A stretch of 64,000 bases of DNA from Brevibacillus_H ginsengisoli (GCF_050113715.1 NZ_JBNJQR010000007.1:1-64000), one strand, 5' to 3'; positions 41,863-51,233 are shown, numbered from the stretch's first letter. Notes: generated by a model not told the origin, from the sequence alone. A program made the numbers and translations.

Positions 41863-43185
41863 TTAGAAGAAATACAACCCTCCAATGAAAATCAATCCTG
41901 ACCATAAGAGCGCCGTAACACAGAAGCCCATGATGTCACGAACACCTAATCCTGCGATAGCCAAGGCTGGCAGTGCCCAGAATGGTTGAGCCATGTTCAT
42001 CCATGCTTCCCCATAAGCAATCGCCATTGCCGATTTACCAAGGTCAGCACCTAATTGCTGAGCAGCTGGCATAACGAACGGTCCTTGGACAACCCAGTGT
42101 CCACCACCAGAAGGTACCGCAAAGTTAATGACACCAGAGCTGAAGAAGGTAAGAATCGGGAAGGTATCTTTGTTGGAGACTTCGATGAACCAGTTTGTAA
42201 TAATTCCACCTAATCCTGAATGCTCCATCATCAATTGAATACCTGCGTAAAACGGGAATTGCGCGATAATCCCTGCAGTTCCACGAGCTGCATTCACGAT
42301 TGCTCTCATATAAGACATCGGTGTACCGTGCAAGATAAGTCCCAATGTGAAGAAGATCAAGTTTACAGTGTTAATGTTAATGTCAAAACCTTTTTTCGCA
42401 AAGTACATGACGAGATAGACGATACCGATACCACCAATAATATAAGCCAAAATCCGACTTTCTTCCATGCGTTCAGCCCATGTTGCGTTCTTCGGCAATT
42501 CGCGTGCGGTAGATGGTTCTTCAGCCAACAATGCTGGATCAACCGAGACAACTTCCTCGTCTTTGCGAATCATCATTTTGGTTAGGAACGGAAGCGTTAA
42601 GATTAAAGCGAGTTCAATAAAAATGTTGTATGGCGTAAGCAACGTATCTGAAATCGGAATAAGTCCAATAGTAGCTTCCATCGGATTTCCTTTGGTCGCT
42701 GCAACAAGCGGAATTGACGCGGACAAACCACCGTGCCAGGTTAGAAACCCGATGTACGCACTGGCGATTAACAATCGATAATCAGATTTGGGAACTCGAC
42801 GGGCAACTTCGCGCGCGAACAATGCCCCAACAATCAGACCAAATCCCCAGTTCAGCATACTGGCAACTGCTGCTGCAAATGTTACAAGCATGACACCTTG
42901 AGCCGGAGTTTTGGCGATGGATGCCATCTTTCCCATACCGCGGCGCAGCAAAGGAGAACTGGCCAAAGCGTGCCCGGTGACAACGACCAAGGCCATCTGC
43001 ATAGAGAACGCCAACAGATTCCAAAAACCGTCTCCCCACATGTTGACCATGTCCGTAATCGAATGAGGAGTAACAGTGAAGCCCAGAACAAAAACGAGGA
43101 TCGTTAAAAGCATGGCAAAAACGAATGGATCAGGCAAATATTTCTGGATCATAGCTGTAAAAAAACGCGAGATTGAATTAACCAT
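41863..43185 (-). CDS. atoE: Short-chain fatty acid transporter AtoE
   Basis: Protein of 440 aa with about ten or more transmembrane segments, matching the AtoE family of short-chain fatty acid transporters. Recognisable stretches are YLPDPFVFAMLLTILVF near the N-terminus, MLNWGFGLIVGA near residue 110, FLTWHGGLSASIPL near 145, and SGGGHWVVQGPFVMPAA near 370. ATG 43185 is chosen because GAGGGAATACACGAT precedes it; the longer reading to 43263 has no site. It is the last gene of atoDABE, so substrate uptake and activation are co-expressed. Confidence 0.92.
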   Translation of the reverse strand: MVNSISRFFTAMIQKYLPDPFVFAMLLTILVFVLGFTVTPHSITDMVNMWGDGFWNLLAFSMQMALVVVTGHALASSPLLRRGMGKMASIAKTPAQGVMLVTFAAAVASMLNWGFGLIVGALFAREVARRVPKSDYRLLIASAYIGFLTWHGGLSASIPLVAATKGNPMEATIGLIPISDTLLTPYNIFIELALILTLPFLTKMMIRKDEEVVSVDPALLAEEPSTARELPKNATWAERMEESRILAYIIGGIGIVYLVMYFAKKGFDININTVNLIFFTLGLILHGTPMSYMRAIVNAARGTAGIIAQFPFYAGIQLMMEHSGLGGIITNWFIEVSNKDTFPILTFFSSGVINFAVPSGGGHWVVQGPFVMPAAQQLGADLGKSAMAIAYGEAWMNMAQPFWALPALAIAGLGVRDIMGFCVTALLWSGLIFIGGLYFF

Positions 43186-43309
43186 ATCGTGTATTCCCTC
43201 CAAACTAACTCTAGTATCTTGAGATGAAGTGAATGGAAGGGGGCGCTCAACTCTATTTTTCACCTTACGCGCCCCGTTTACTGAATCATCTCATCAGCAG
43301 GACTTCTTG

Positions 43310-44494
43310 CTACATTTCGACGATTGTGGAGATTCCCATACCTCCGCCGATACAGAGTGTCGCCAAACCTACTTTATTTTCACGACGTTTCATTTCATGC
43401 AGCAGGGTTACTAAGATTCGCGCACCGCTTGCACCAACAGGGTGACCGAGTGCTACTGCTCCGCCATTCACATTCAGTTTTTCATTCGGTATGCCCAGTT
43501 CGCGTCCAACCGCCAATGCTTGAGCAGCAAATGCCTCGTTCGCTTCCACCAAGTCGATATCGTTGATGGTGAGACCTGCTTTTTGGAGAGCTTTTTGCGT
43601 TGCTGGTATTGGACCGAGTCCCATTACCTTAGGATCTACACCGGCTGAAGCCATCGCGCGCAGAGTTGCCAATGGTTTAATGTTCATCGCTTCTGCGCGT
43701 TCTCTACTCATGAGTACAAGTGCTGCTGCACCGTCGTTGATACCAGATGCGTTACCCGCAGTAACCGTTCCTTCTTTTTTAAATGCAGGTTTCAATTTAG
43801 CCAATTGATCTCTAGTAACTCCCGCACGCGGAAATTCATCCTTGTTGAAGAGAATCGGATCACCCTTACGTTGCGGAATCGGCACAGGGACAATCTCATC
43901 GGTAAATCTATCTGACTGGATGGCTTGCTCCGCCTTGTTTTGACTCCACGCGGAGAACTCATCTTGCTCTTCTCGTGTAATCCCATAGCGTTCCGCAATG
44001 TTTTCCGCTGTAATTCCCATGTGGTACCCGTTGAATGCACAGGTTAGAGCGTCATAGACCATGCTATCCATCACAGTTTGGTCACCCATGCGGTAGCCGG
44101 TACGCGCTTTTGGCATGACATACGGTGCAATACTCATGTTTTCCATTCCGCCTGCTACAACCACATCCGCATCGCCAAGCATGATTGCCTGCGCAGCCAA
44201 ATGAACCGCTTTCATTCCAGAACCGCAAAGTTTATTGATAGTCAGAGCTGGAATCTCCTCTGGAATCCCTGCTTTTATTGCGGCTTGTCGAGCTGGGCCT
44301 TGTCCGACACCTGCTTGAAGAATGGTTCCCATAATCACTTCATCCACTTGTTCAGGAGCGATACCTGCGCGATTGAGTGACTCTTTTATCACGATTGCAC
44401 CCAATTCAGGCGCAGGAATATTGCTTAACGAACCCATAAAGTTTCCAATTGCCGTACGGACAGCGCTTACAATTACAACATCTCGATTACTCAT
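43310..44494 (-). CDS. atoB: Acetyl-CoA C-acetyltransferase (thiolase)
   Basis: Protein of 394 aa that splits acetoacetyl-CoA into two acetyl-CoA. The acyl-accepting cysteine is in NKLCGSGMKAV (near residue 88), the SINxGA-like NVNGGAVALGHPVGASG with the catalytic His is near 345, and the second cysteine is in TLCIGGGMG near 380. Length and motifs are complete. GGAAGGTGTAAAAA precedes the ATG. Third gene of the ato operon. Confidence 0.94.
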   Translation of the reverse strand: MSNRDVVIVSAVRTAIGNFMGSLSNIPAPELGAIVIKESLNRAGIAPEQVDEVIMGTILQAGVGQGPARQAAIKAGIPEEIPALTINKLCGSGMKAVHLAAQAIMLGDADVVVAGGMENMSIAPYVMPKARTGYRMGDQTVMDSMVYDALTCAFNGYHMGITAENIAERYGITREEQDEFSAWSQNKAEQAIQSDRFTDEIVPVPIPQRKGDPILFNKDEFPRAGVTRDQLAKLKPAFKKEGTVTAGNASGINDGAAALVLMSRERAEAMNIKPLATLRAMASAGVDPKVMGLGPIPATQKALQKAGLTINDIDLVEANEAFAAQALAVGRELGIPNEKLNVNGGAVALGHPVGASGARILVTLLHEMKRRENKVGLATLCIGGGMGISTIVEM

Positions 44495-44555
44495 TTTTTA
44501 CACCTTCCATGTCTGATAGATTTAGACTAGGTTTACTGACGATTACGAGGGACGA

Positions 44556-45212
44556 TTAGGCAAGTTGTTTCTCCTTGAACTGGCTGCCTAATTTGAAGGA
44601 AGCTTCTGTTTTGGCTTTGATTGTTTCAAGATCTACACCTTCCGCAAGCTCTTCCAATACCAGTCCTTCATGATCATAGGTAAACACACCCAGTTCCGTT
44701 ACGATCATCGAGACGACACTTTTACCGGTAAGGGGTAAAGAGCACTTCTTTAAGATTTTTGGAGATCCGTCTTTTGCGGTATGTTCCATGGCGACAATTA
44801 CTTTTTTGGCTCCTACCACCAGATCCATCGCTCCGCCCATGCCAGGAACGATTTTGCCAGGTACCATCCAGTTGGCGAGATTTGCTTCCTCGTCAACCTG
44901 CAAACCACCCAGTACACTCACGTCGACATGACCGCCGCGGATCAGGTTAAATGACATGAAGCTATCGAACATAGCCGCTCCAGCAATCATTCCGGAAGGC
45001 TGACCACCTGCATTGACCAGTTGAGGATCAGGCTCTCCAGTTACAGGTCCCAAGCCTATGTAACCGTTTTCAGATTGAAGAATGACATGAACGCCTTCTG
45101 GCAAATAATTTGAAACCATTGTTGGCAATCCGATCCCTAAGTTCACTACGTCGTCGTTTTTCATCTCCTTGGCAACACGTCTTGCAATGATCTCTTTTGC
45201 AGAAAGTACCAT
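44556..45212 (-). CDS. atoA: Acetoacetate (3-oxoacid) CoA-transferase subunit B
   Basis: Protein of 218 aa. The catalytic glutamate is in SENGYIGLGP (family S-E-N-G), preceded by VNLGIGLP, and GGHVDVSVLGGLQVDEEANLANWMVPGK (in parts GGHVDVSVLGG, ANLANWMVPGK) follows. It transfers CoA to acetoacetate or other short-chain acids with subunit A. ATG 45212 follows AAAGGGTGAGTAAC; the GTG nine bases upstream is inside that site. It begins one base after the atoD stop. Confidence 0.93.
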   Translation of the reverse strand: MVLSAKEIIARRVAKEMKNDDVVNLGIGLPTMVSNYLPEGVHVILQSENGYIGLGPVTGEPDPQLVNAGGQPSGMIAGAAMFDSFMSFNLIRGGHVDVSVLGGLQVDEEANLANWMVPGKIVPGMGGAMDLVVGAKKVIVAMEHTAKDGSPKILKKCSLPLTGKSVVSMIVTELGVFTYDHEGLVLEELAEGVDLETIKAKTEASFKLGSQFKEKQLA

Positions 45213-45213
45213 G

Positions 45214-45873
45214 TTACTCACCCTTTCCTGAACAAATAATTTTGTCGACCAGTATTCCCGGAGTTACGATTTCATCTGGATCTAACTCTCCCACTTCAAC
45301 CACTTCTTCTACTTCAGCTACGACCATATCGGCAGCCATCGCCATGACAGGGTTAAAATTACGAGCGGTTTTATTAAAAACGAGGTTACCTGCCTTGTCC
45401 GCTTTTTGGGCGTAAATAAGTGCCAGATCCGCACGTAAAGGTTTTTCAAGCAGATATTCTTTTCCATCAACCATCAATTTTTCTTTTCCTTCTTCCACTA
45501 CAGTGCCAATCCCCGTTGGTGTCAAAACACCTCCAAGACCAGCTCCACCTGCACGTAACCGCTCCGCTAATGTTCCTTGAGGGACAAGCTCTACGTCCAT
45601 CTCTCCCGCAATCATTTGTTTGCCTGTTTCCGGATTGGTTCCGATATGGCTAACAATCGCTTTTTTTACTTGCCTGTTTACAACCAGTTGGCCAACGCCT
45701 TTATCAGGAAATGCCGTATCATTACAAATCAACGTGATATCTTTGATTTGTTTGTCCATTAACACTTTCACCAGTTCATCGGGAGTCCCGACACCCATGA
45801 ATCCTCCAATCGCCACTGTCACGCCATCCGTAAATTGTCCGGATAGTTCTTCCGTACTTGTTAATTTTTCCAT
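45214..45873 (-). CDS. atoD: Acetoacetate (3-oxoacid) CoA-transferase subunit A
   Basis: Protein of 219 aa with the family-typical VAIGGFMGVGTPDELV at the N-terminus, GTLAERLRAGGAGLGG near residue 115, and KADKAGNLVFNKTARNFNP in parts near 165. It forms the alpha subunit of the CoA-transferase. ATG 45873 follows GGAGGTGTTCTTC; the frame stays open up to 46095 but that part is promoter and terminator. It is the first gene of atoDABE and lies 58 bp after a sigma-54 promoter. Confidence 0.94.
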   Translation of the reverse strand: MEKLTSTEELSGQFTDGVTVAIGGFMGVGTPDELVKVLMDKQIKDITLICNDTAFPDKGVGQLVVNRQVKKAIVSHIGTNPETGKQMIAGEMDVELVPQGTLAERLRAGGAGLGGVLTPTGIGTVVEEGKEKLMVDGKEYLLEKPLRADLALIYAQKADKAGNLVFNKTARNFNPVMAMAADMVVAEVEEVVEVGELDPDEIVTPGILVDKIICSGKGE

Positions 45874-45931
45874 GAAGAACACCTCCATAAAAAGTAATGT
45901 GATGTAATGTTTCGTTACGCCACTATACAGT

Positions 45932-45947
45932 TGCATGAAGCGTGCCA
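45932..45947 (-). promoter_or_regulatory. Sigma-54 (-24/-12) promoter of atoDABE
   Basis: TGGCACGCTTCATGCA on the minus strand: GG and GC separated by exactly 10 bp, matching the SigL/RpoN consensus. It requires an enhancer-binding activator, which AtoC upstream provides. Confidence 0.9.
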
Positions 45948-45964
45948 ACTCGACAAAAGGCAGC

Positions 45965-45997
45965 AAAAAAAGACAACTCCCTGAAAAAGAGTTGTCT
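45965..45997 (-). terminator. Terminator of atoSC
   Basis: Minus-strand stem AGACAACTC / GAGTTGTCT followed by TTTTTTT, between atoC and the sigma-54 promoter, isolating the two transcripts. Confidence 0.9.
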
Positions 45998-46030
45998 CTT
46001 GTGAAAAAAATTACGTAGCTGACGATTGGT

Positions 46031-46069
46031 TGCGCAGCAATTTTTGCGCAGTGTGAACTTTTTTGCGCA
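46031..46069. promoter_or_regulatory. Three TGCGCA sites, probable AtoC upstream activator sequence
   Basis: TGCGCA (itself palindromic) occurs at 46031-46036, 46045-46050 and 46064-46069, each preceded by T's and lying 84-137 bp upstream of the -24/-12 element, the usual distance for enhancer-binding proteins. The last overlaps the atoC stop region. Confidence 0.65.
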
Positions 46070-47449
46070 CTAGTCATCAATTCCGTACTCTTCAATCTTG
46101 TATAACAATGTCCTCCTGCTTACATCCAGTTCCCGAGCTGTCTTCATCCGATTTCCCTGATTGCGCTGTAAGGCCTGGACAATGATCTCCCGTTCCAGCA
46201 GTTTGACACGTTCCTTAAGCGACTGACCGCTTCCTTGCTCCACAAGCCCTTCGGATGGAGCCGACTCGTTCGTGTCCGATAGAGAAGGCAGAAGATCCTC
46301 CTGATAAATCAATGAACCGGTTGACATGATGACCGCTCGCTCCACCACATTCGCCAGTTCACGCAAGTTTCCTGGCCAATGATACTCTTCCAGCGTTTTT
46401 ATCGCTGCCGAATCGAATCCGTCGATCTGCACCGCATTTTCCAACGCGTATTTATGTAGAAAAGAGTCTGCCATCAGACGGATATCTTCTTTACGTTCTC
46501 GCAGAGATGGCAGGCGCAGATAAATCACTTTTAGCCGGTAGTACAAATCTTCCCGAAACTTCCCTTCCCTGACCATCGCTTCCAGGTTGCGGTTGGTTGC
46601 CGCGACGATGCGAATATCCGTATGAATCGTCTGCGTTCCACCAACTCGCTCAAATTCGCGCTCCTGCAGTACACGCAACAGTTTCACTTGCAGTGCAGGC
46701 GAGATCTCTCCGATCTCGTCAAGAAACAGCGTCCCTTCGTGTGCCATTTCGAATCGTCCGATCTTTTTGGCAACAGCACCCGTGAATGAGCCTTTTTCGT
46801 GACCAAACAGCTCACTTTCCAGCAGGCTCTCAGGCAGCGCTCCGCAATTAATCTTAATAAATGGTCCTGTTGTCCGTTTGCTGCTATAGTGGATCTGGTT
46901 GGCGATGACTTCCTTCCCCGTTCCGCTCTCTCCTGTGATGAGTACCGTTGCGTTGGTGGGCGCCACACGTTCGACAATGTTGTAAAGTTCCATCATCTTG
47001 GGAGTATTCGTCAACAGATTTTGTGCGTGGTAATGGCTATTCAGTTGTCGATGAAGAGTCGCCACATCGCTTTTGAGTCGCTCCATCTGAAGGGCGCGGT
47101 TAATGAGTAGTTTTACTTCATCGTTATCAAAAGGCTTAATGATGTAATCGTACGCCCCTGTTTTCATTGCTTCTACGGCCGTCTCGACAGACGCGAACGC
47201 CGTCATCAGAATAACCGTAATATCCCGTTTCCATTCCCTCATCGCTTTAAAGGCGGTGATCCCATCCATTTTGGGCATCCGAATATCCATTAAAACCAAA
47301 TCAGGTGAAATCTGCTTGGTGATTTCTACTGCTTCTTGGCCGTTTTCAGCCGTCACCACTTCGTATCCTTCCCGTTTTAACACAGCCGCCAATAATCTAC
47401 GAACATTTTCTTCATCATCGACTACCAATAGTAATGGATTCGTTCTCAT
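46070..47449 (-). CDS. atoC: Sigma-54-dependent response regulator AtoC
   Basis: Protein of 459 aa: receiver domain (1-120, phosphoacceptor Asp55 in LVLMDIRMPK), AAA+ domain (about 145-380) with Walker A GESGTGKE, sigma-54 contact loop GSFTGA (usual GAFTGA, Ala to Ser), and Walker B region GTLFLDEIGE, then a Fis-type helix-turn-helix (NRMKTARELDVSRRTLLYKI) at the C-terminus. It should activate the atoDABE promoter in response to AtoS. The start overlaps the 3' end of atoS by 35 bp. Confidence 0.95.
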   Translation of the reverse strand: MRTNPLLLVVDDEENVRRLLAAVLKREGYEVVTAENGQEAVEITKQISPDLVLMDIRMPKMDGITAFKAMREWKRDITVILMTAFASVETAVEAMKTGAYDYIIKPFDNDEVKLLINRALQMERLKSDVATLHRQLNSHYHAQNLLTNTPKMMELYNIVERVAPTNATVLITGESGTGKEVIANQIHYSSKRTTGPFIKINCGALPESLLESELFGHEKGSFTGAVAKKIGRFEMAHEGTLFLDEIGEISPALQVKLLRVLQEREFERVGGTQTIHTDIRIVAATNRNLEAMVREGKFREDLYYRLKVIYLRLPSLRERKEDIRLMADSFLHKYALENAVQIDGFDSAAIKTLEEYHWPGNLRELANVVERAVIMSTGSLIYQEDLLPSLSDTNESAPSEGLVEQGSGQSLKERVKLLEREIIVQALQRNQGNRMKTARELDVSRRTLLYKIEEYGIDD

Positions 47450-49286
47450 CTTGATCCCCCCCAGTTAGTTGTAGAACAGGCAAGCTGATCGTTACAACGG
47501 CTCCTTTCATCTCATGGTTGTCTAGGGTAATCCAGCCGTTATGCGCCGTAATAATCTGCATCGCAACTGCCAAGCCAAGTCCTGTACCTTTTTCTTTCGT
47601 TGTATAAAAAGGATCAAAGGCTCGCTGCAAATCGTCCTCCACAAATCCGCAGCCAGAATCGTGGAAAATGATCTCAACGTATTGTTTGTCCACATCCAAT
47701 CGAGTTTTAATATGCAATTCTCCCTGGTCTTCAATCGCCTGAATTGCATTAATGATGATATTGAGGAACACCTGCTTGCATTGGTCGGCATCACCACGGA
47801 TGATTGGGTTGTCGGGATCCAAATCGAGAAAAATCATGACTTGGGCCTGGGCTGTTCGATGTTCAACCAGAATTAACGTCTGTTTCATCAATTGATTCAC
47901 GTCCACACTGGTATAATGGGTGGGACGATGCTTAGAAAAGTATAAAAGTTCCTCGATAATTCGATTGATTCGATTAACCTCTTTGACAATAATCGTCATG
48001 AACTCTTCCCGTTCTTCTTCCGTATGCGTATCCTGAAGATACTGAACAAACCCCTTGATGCTGGTCAACGGATTGCGAACCTCGTGTGCTACCCACGCCA
48101 TCAACTCACCCAGAGCAGCGAGGCGTCCTGCCCGTAATACTTGCTGCTGCAATTGTTGTACTTCTTTCATATTCCACAAAATCAGAAGAATACCGATTGG
48201 ATGATGATTGGAATCATTCAGGAAGCTGGTACTGGCACTGGCATATATGGTTTGCTCTCCGATCGAAAAATTGAGATTCATTTCAATATTGCGACGCCCG
48301 GTTCGCATTGTATCCACGATCATATTGCTGATATGGCAGCCTTCTTGAAAGAATTCATCGTGTTGCTTCCCGATTAAATCAGATAAGGTAAGACCGGTCA
48401 TCTCAAGGGCTGCAGGATTCGCTGAGGTAATACACCCGGTATGATCGAGTGTAATCATGCCTTCCGTGATACTATTTAATATGTTCTCCGTCAACGACTT
48501 CTCGTTTTGTAAAGAATGAGCCATACGATTGACAGCTGTGGCAATTTCACCGATCTCACCTGATACTCCCGAGATTCTGATCGACAAGTCTTTTTCCATC
48601 CCATGCAATCCTTCTTTGACGATGTTCACGTCACGTATGATCCTATTGGAAATGCTTACAAGAAGAAAGATGATGAAGACGATCACACCCAGTAGAATGC
48701 CGACGATCGTGTGACGAATGGAAGAGAGTTGCTTTTCTACCATATCTGTCGGTTCATTCGCCCAAATATAACCGATAACTCGACCATCACGTATAATCGG
48801 ATGCATGGCATTCATGACGTTACCACGCACAGCAGAGACGAATTTGGTGAGGTCTTTCCCGCTCTCGAGAACACTGTTTCCTGGGTGGTTCTGTGCAATT
48901 TTTACGCCTACCTTTTGATCGTAGAGTTGACTCGGTCCATAAGTAACGATAGCTTCCAGATCTTTTACATAGTAACCTACACCAATATTAGGAAAAGCTT
49001 GCGCAACCAGATCGGTTTGTGCCTTCAACTCTTCATGGAGAACCCGAATCTTCGTCTGATGATCTGCATGTTCTGCTCCTTTTTTACGCAGGATCTGATC
49101 AAAATCCCCTATTAAATACTGATCAAGTAGCCGAGTTGCTGCCATCAGCTTAGCCTCTTTTTCTTTTAGCAACGCATTATTGACACCATTTTGCAATATG
49201 TAACTGGAAATAAGCATAGGAATGCAAACAATTAGTACTAATAAGAGAACTACTTTGCCACGCATACTTTTTGGTAAAAATCCCAT
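47415..49286 (-). CDS. atoS: Sensor histidine kinase AtoS
   Basis: Protein of 623 aa: transmembrane helix near residues 10-28, an outside sensor region (about 30-190, single-Cache-like), a second helix (about 192-212), HAMP, PAS (about 265-375), then histidine kinase with phosphoacceptor His in VAHEVRNPLTSIKGFVQ, N-box INAIQAIED, and ATP lid GTGLGLAVAMQI. It senses a short-chain acid such as acetoacetate in known relatives. The ribosome site is GGGGGTAAGACAG. It is transcribed with atoC. Confidence 0.94.
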   Translation of the reverse strand: MGFLPKSMRGKVVLLLVLIVCIPMLISSYILQNGVNNALLKEKEAKLMAATRLLDQYLIGDFDQILRKKGAEHADHQTKIRVLHEELKAQTDLVAQAFPNIGVGYYVKDLEAIVTYGPSQLYDQKVGVKIAQNHPGNSVLESGKDLTKFVSAVRGNVMNAMHPIIRDGRVIGYIWANEPTDMVEKQLSSIRHTIVGILLGVIVFIIFLLVSISNRIIRDVNIVKEGLHGMEKDLSIRISGVSGEIGEIATAVNRMAHSLQNEKSLTENILNSITEGMITLDHTGCITSANPAALEMTGLTLSDLIGKQHDEFFQEGCHISNMIVDTMRTGRRNIEMNLNFSIGEQTIYASASTSFLNDSNHHPIGILLILWNMKEVQQLQQQVLRAGRLAALGELMAWVAHEVRNPLTSIKGFVQYLQDTHTEEEREEFMTIIVKEVNRINRIIEELLYFSKHRPTHYTSVDVNQLMKQTLILVEHRTAQAQVMIFLDLDPDNPIIRGDADQCKQVFLNIIINAIQAIEDQGELHIKTRLDVDKQYVEIIFHDSGCGFVEDDLQRAFDPFYTTKEKGTGLGLAVAMQIITAHNGWITLDNHEMKGAVVTISLPVLQLTGGDQDENESITIGSR

Positions 49287-49358
49287 CTGTCTTACCCCCT
49301 ATCCCTCCACAATGATAGAGGAATGAATCGGCTTGTGTCGATACAGAATTGTAAATCT

Positions 49359-49622
49359 TTAGCCTAGCCGCTTCATCAAGGTGTGATTCCGAATGTAGCA
49401 AGCTTCCTCTGCTTCTTCTAGACTCATGAAAATATCTCGTTTTCTTTTGAGCAGCTGATGGGCTGTGGCTGTATTGCTAAAGTTGCTTCCTTTTCTCTGA
49501 AGGCACCAATATTCATGATGAACCGTTTGTTGATTGATCACATAATATCGGGTGTTGCTTACTATCCATTCTCCCTTGGACTTTTTGATCAAATAAATCG
49601 CATCTTCATTGCGAGATTCCAT
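49359..49622 (-). CDS. Small hypothetical protein (87 aa)
   Basis: Protein of 87 aa, not recognised. It begins MESRNEDAIYLIKKSKGEW, is charged, and contains a tryptophan and several Tyr (YYVINQQTVHHEYWCLQR). It looks soluble. ATG 49622 follows AAGGGTGATTCAG; the GTG nine bases upstream is inside the site. It lies just upstream of atoS in the same orientation, with 72 bp between, but no functional link is visible. Confidence 0.65.
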   Translation of the reverse strand: MESRNEDAIYLIKKSKGEWIVSNTRYYVINQQTVHHEYWCLQRKGSNFSNTATAHQLLKRKRDIFMSLEEAEEACYIRNHTLMKRLG

Positions 49623-49698
49623 CTGAATCACCCTTATTACAGAATTTATGGTTACAACTGACTTTCTTCATTTGTTGAAAATATGCAACAAACGTGCC

Positions 49699-49760
49699 GG
49701 GCTTACGCGAATGGAAGGAAAGTGCAATTACTTTACCACTGTAAAGTAATTGCACTTTCC
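49699..49760 (+). repeat. Tail hairpin, second copy (no adjacent repeat body)
   Basis: Begins GGGCTTACGCGAATGG like 39400, then a perfect 20-bp stem GGAAAGTGCAATTACTTTAC (49717-49736) with its complement at 49741-49760 and a CACT tetraloop. Stem bases differ from the copy at 39418-39461 at four positions on each arm, always keeping pairs. Confidence 0.88.
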
Positions 49761-49768
49761 TATACGTA

Positions 49769-49803
49769 AAAAAAAAGCTGGAATGAGCAAGTCATTCCAG
49801 CTT
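49769..49803 (-). terminator. Terminator of the coat protein gene
   Basis: Minus-strand stem AGCTGGAATG / CATTCCAGCT followed by nine T. Confidence 0.92.
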
Positions 49804-49807
49804 AAGC

Positions 49808-50608
49808 CTATTTGCTTTTCGTCGGTTGTACCTGAGAACCTAGGGATGAGTAGGCCATTGCATTGGAGGCTTGTGAGCCAAATGGCGCGGCTGGGCTCGC
49901 CTGCATGGCTGTAGATGTATAGTTTCCATAAGAATAATCGCTTGTTGCACCACCAAGAGAATTGGTCGTATGGGAAGAGTAAGACGGCTGTTGGGTTTGA
50001 GACACATACGTGCTTGGATGAAACTCAGAGGTGCCGTATGGAGCAGTGTGAATCGATGGGAATCCCCCAGCGACCGGCTGATACGTGTTGATCATGGTTT
50101 GAGTGGTCATCTCTTTCATCGTTGGCACTTGATAATATCCATGTTGATTCATATATTGCCATACTTCATAAGCCTGTTCACCACAATTGATCGCACCCTG
50201 CTGAAGGATTCTGCGTAGATTTGAGTCAGCGCATTCAAGTGAAGCCCGCATTTTTTGGGTCGCGCCCGCTTTATGAAGATCCAGCAATGCACAAGCTACA
50301 TCACGGTCGTCAATTGCACTGACCGACATAACAGGAGAAGCAGGGGCTGGTTGGTGTAATCCGTATGTAGGGGTAGCCATTTTTGGGGAACGATAAGGAA
50401 CAGCTGACTGCATGCCATTCGATTGAACGGCTTGCACTAGTGTATTATACCCTTGAACCATGAACTGTAATTGTTTGTCTGCAATTTGGGATAACTGTAC
50501 GTCCTTAATGTGTTGGCGATACAATTGGGCTGTATTAATACTTGTAATTTCTGATGATAGTACTTCATGCACTTCCATTACTTCATGAGCTCCATAACTC
50601 GCTGCCAT
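49808..50608 (-). CDS. Spore coat protein, CotF family
   Basis: Protein of 266 aa with a CotF-type coat domain at about residues 95-190: VACALLDLHKAGATQKM, LECADSNLRRIL, and QGAINCGEQAYEVWQYMNQHGYYQVPTM in parts. The N-terminal part is helical; the C-terminal 75 residues are rich in Ser, Thr, Tyr, Gln and Ala, as in coat proteins that become cross-linked. Start ATG 50608 follows GGAGGAGATCAAA; upstream codons to 50671 carry no site. It should be made in the mother cell late in sporulation. Confidence 0.88.
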   Translation of the reverse strand: MAASYGAHEVMEVHEVLSSEITSINTAQLYRQHIKDVQLSQIADKQLQFMVQGYNTLVQAVQSNGMQSAVPYRSPKMATPTYGLHQPAPASPVMSVSAIDDRDVACALLDLHKAGATQKMRASLECADSNLRRILQQGAINCGEQAYEVWQYMNQHGYYQVPTMKEMTTQTMINTYQPVAGGFPSIHTAPYGTSEFHPSTYVSQTQQPSYSSHTTNSLGGATSDYSYGNYTSTAMQASPAAPFGSQASNAMAYSSLGSQVQPTKSK

Positions 50609-50707
50609 TTTGATCTCCTCCATGGTCACTATCGTTTGGCGAATTGGTTCACCAACAAGGAGTATGCCCAAAAACTTGGAATTTCATAAATTTCACAAGA
50701 CGGCTTG

Positions 50708-51085
50708 TTAACCCGCCAGATTAATTTTGCGTTGCTGTAAAATCCACTGATGCATGATCAATTCGGCTAGCCCAAGCATTCCTCCCACAATCAGGGCTCC
50801 CATCAGTGTCACACAAGTCGGTTGAAACAGTAACGGCACCAGCCAAATAACTCCCGTCATGAACACAAACCCCATTACAGTGGATTTCACATTTCCGAAC
50901 AACGGCAAAATGGTTTCGTCAGCCACCAGACCGATCACGAGAAAGAGTCCAGCCAGACAAGCAATGACGAGCCAAGATCCCCAAAACACATACTCTGGAA
51001 AAAGCAACGTCCCTCCATACAGAATCGATGGAAAAACGATGAGCTTATAGAGAAAATTAACCGCCACCCGCGCAAACAAAGGCAT
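50708..51085 (-). CDS. Four-helix membrane protein, DUF2512/YndM-like
   Basis: Protein of 125 aa with four hydrophobic segments (about 12-28, 33-52, 64-86 and 92-110). The central VADETILPLFGN stretch resembles the D-x-x-I-LP...GN motif of DUF2512 (YndM) proteins in Bacillales, of unknown function. AAGGAGGTGTAACCT precedes the ATG. It stands about 100 bp upstream of the coat gene and may be read through into it. Confidence 0.75.
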   Translation of the reverse strand: MPLFARVAVNFLYKLIVFPSILYGGTLLFPEYVFWGSWLVIACLAGLFLVIGLVADETILPLFGNVKSTVMGFVFMTGVIWLVPLLFQPTCVTLMGALIVGGMLGLAELIMHQWILQQRKINLAG

Positions 51086-51233
51086 AGGTTACACCTCCTT
51101 CTGATCGCGTCTTATTCCTATGATCACCTAGAAATACCTGTTTATCCTGAAGAATGATGCTTCGAATAAGGTGCATGCCATTGGGTACGATATGACGGTG
51201 TTCCAATTCACTAATCCATAGGGGGAATCTGAA

